DNA of 6,983 nucleotides from Acidobacteriota bacterium (GTDB lineage Bacteria; Acidobacteriota; Terriglobia; Terriglobales; SCQP01), in assembly GCA_021818645.1 (NCBI GenBank), contig JAKATS010000197.1, positions 1 through 6,983 on the forward strand. Reading direction: 5' to 3'. The notes beneath the pieces are model-generated. The model worked only from the letters and a program-made list of their open reading frames with translations. It was not told where the DNA came from and ran no database searches. Shown in pieces: positions 6,055-6,983 of the stretch. Within the stretch, counting starts at the first letter, position 1. Each line of letters starts with the position of its first letter. A program made the position numbers and the translations under genes.

Positions 6055-6983
6055 GCCGCGCGATTGCAACGCATGGAATTGGGATGACAGATGGGCCGGT
6101 GCTGCTGCTGGCTGCAGCTTCCGGCCTGTTCATCGTGCGCTGGGGCTGGCTGGGAGCGGCGGCAATTGCCGGGCTGCTGATCTTGGTGGCAGCGTATCAA
6201 TGCGGCCGGAACGAAGTGTGGGGACGCTGCCTGATCGCCGCATTCTTCATCGCGACCCCCGACTTTCCACTGCACCGGACGCTGGGGTTTCATCTGCTTT
6301 GGTCTTCAGGCCTGACATTTTCCAATTTCCTACTGCCGATCCTTTCCTTGCCGGTGCTGGCCGGCGCCTGGCGCACACAGCAAAAGTTCGTTCCCACGGG
6401 AACTTATAAAGTCTGGCGCCGCTGGCGCGGATTTTTGCTGTTTGCGCCCCTGACACTTATGCCTGCGTCCGTATTGGGACAGATGACGTCCGGCGATGCC
6501 GTACTACTGCTGGCCCACTGGATCAAACTTCTGGGAATTTGCATTCTCGTGGGTTTTATTCTGGCGGGACTTGAAGACCCGCGGCTGCGGCGGAATCTGA
6601 GCTGGATTCTGGCGGCTGGAATGGGGTTGAATCTGCTGCTGGCGGCGGCGCAGACCCGCGGCTGGCTGGCGGGATTCAGCCCGCTCTCGTTGTGGTCGCC
6701 AGGGCAGTATAGGGCGAGCGGAACTTTTTATGACGCCAATATGTTTGGCTGCCTGGCCGGGTTCAGCCTGATTCTGCTATTGCCGCTAACGAGCGCCCGA
6801 AAAAACTCCAGCGCCGGCGTCGTATGGATATGGCTGGGCCTGACAGTCCTGGCCGGAGCGGTTGCGGTTTCGGCATCGCGCGCCGCCTGGCTGGTCGTGC
6901 TGGCCGGATGCGCTGGATTGATCTGGCGACGGCGCTGGCGGGCACTGAGCCTGGCCGCGGGCCTGGGGCTGGGAAGATCGGAA
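6051..6983 (+). CDS. O-antigen ligase/polymerase-like (WaaL/Wzy) membrane protein, 3' end missing
   Basis: The start ATG 6051 overlaps the previous stop as ATGA and has a GGAGG site. At least 311 codons are open to the window edge. The product is a multi-pass membrane protein. Hydrophobic segments are visible at about 15-30, 32-48, 58-70, 84-105, 127-143, 151-174, 184-200, 229-247, 256-274 and 278-292. Two features of the O-antigen ligase/Wzy_C-type family are present: SGTFYDANMFGCLAGFSLIL (223-242), like the usual G-T-F-x-N-x-N-x-x-A segment, and VSASRAAWL (273-281), like the T-x-S-R-G/A segment. In the family this precedes a large periplasmic loop that here lies beyond the window. It probably polymerises or ligates the polysaccharide on the periplasmic side. 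Polymerase and ligase cannot be told apart without the loop. The last three codons (R-S-E) probably come from sequencing adapter, so the trustworthy part ends at residue 308. Confidence 0.85.
   Translation, partial: MSRAIATHGIGMTDGPVLLLAAASGLFIVRWGWLGAAAIAGLLILVAAYQCGRNEVWGRCLIAAFFIATPDFPLHRTLGFHLLWSSGLTFSNFLLPILSLPVLAGAWRTQQKFVPTGTYKVWRRWRGFLLFAPLTLMPASVLGQMTSGDAVLLLAHWIKLLGICILVGFILAGLEDPRLRRNLSWILAAGMGLNLLLAAAQTRGWLAGFSPLSLWSPGQYRASGTFYDANMFGCLAGFSLILLLPLTSARKNSSAGVVWIWLGLTVLAGAVAVSASRAAWLVVLAGCAGLIWRRRWRALSLAAGLGLGRSE
6975..6983 (+). other. Probable Illumina adapter remnant at the right end
   Basis: The final nine bases are AGATCGGAA, identical to the first nine bases of the standard Illumina TruSeq adapter (which continues GAGC). 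A nine-base match placed exactly at the end of a contig is unlikely by chance, so these bases are probably not genomic. Confidence 0.7.

Noticed and set aside
1..6983. CRISPR arrays, tRNA or rRNA genes, insertion sequences.
   Set aside because: No regularly spaced repeats, cloverleaf-like sequence, rRNA signature, transposase motif or terminal inverted repeats were seen.

Overview
The window is GC-rich bacterial DNA that looks like one complete metagenomic or draft contig. Both ends cut through genes, and the last nine bases match the start of a common Illumina adapter. The gene types and weak ribosome-binding sites would fit a Gram-negative soil bacterium, possibly Acidobacteriota. That placement is a guess, because the window holds no rRNA or other phylogenetic marker.

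Layout: a minus-strand enoyl-CoA hydratase/isomerase gene (positions 1-762, missing only its last few codons) is divergent from a plus-strand surface-polysaccharide operon (955 to the right edge). The 192-base gap between them carries an extended -10 promoter candidate for the hydratase, a short inverted repeat and an unusual G/C-tract palindrome cluster. No terminator or other non-coding stretch over 300 bases exists.

The operon encodes, in order: a Wza-type outer-membrane polysaccharide export protein with two SLBB domains; a 719-residue Wzz/GumC-type chain-length protein fused to a Wzc-like ATPase domain; a family 2 glycosyltransferase of WaaE/KdtX type; a GT4-type glycosyltransferase; and the first 311 codons of an O-antigen ligase/polymerase-like multi-pass membrane protein. 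The last two junctions overlap (10 and 4 bases) and the earlier gaps are 24-37 bases, so one transcript is likely. The expected division of work is sugar addition on the cytoplasmic face (the two glycosyltransferases), polymerisation or ligation in the periplasm (last gene), length control by the Wzz-like protein, and export through the Wza-like channel. An initiating phosphoglycosyltransferase and a Wzx-type flippase are not in the window and probably lie to the right or elsewhere.

The most notable observation is that the ATPase half of the Wzz-like protein keeps Walker A and a Walker B-like aspartate. It has lost both Walker A-prime aspartates, the EX2RX2R oligomerisation motif and any C-terminal tyrosine cluster, so it looks like a pseudo-BY-kinase. 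I see no evidence for a wholly new system.
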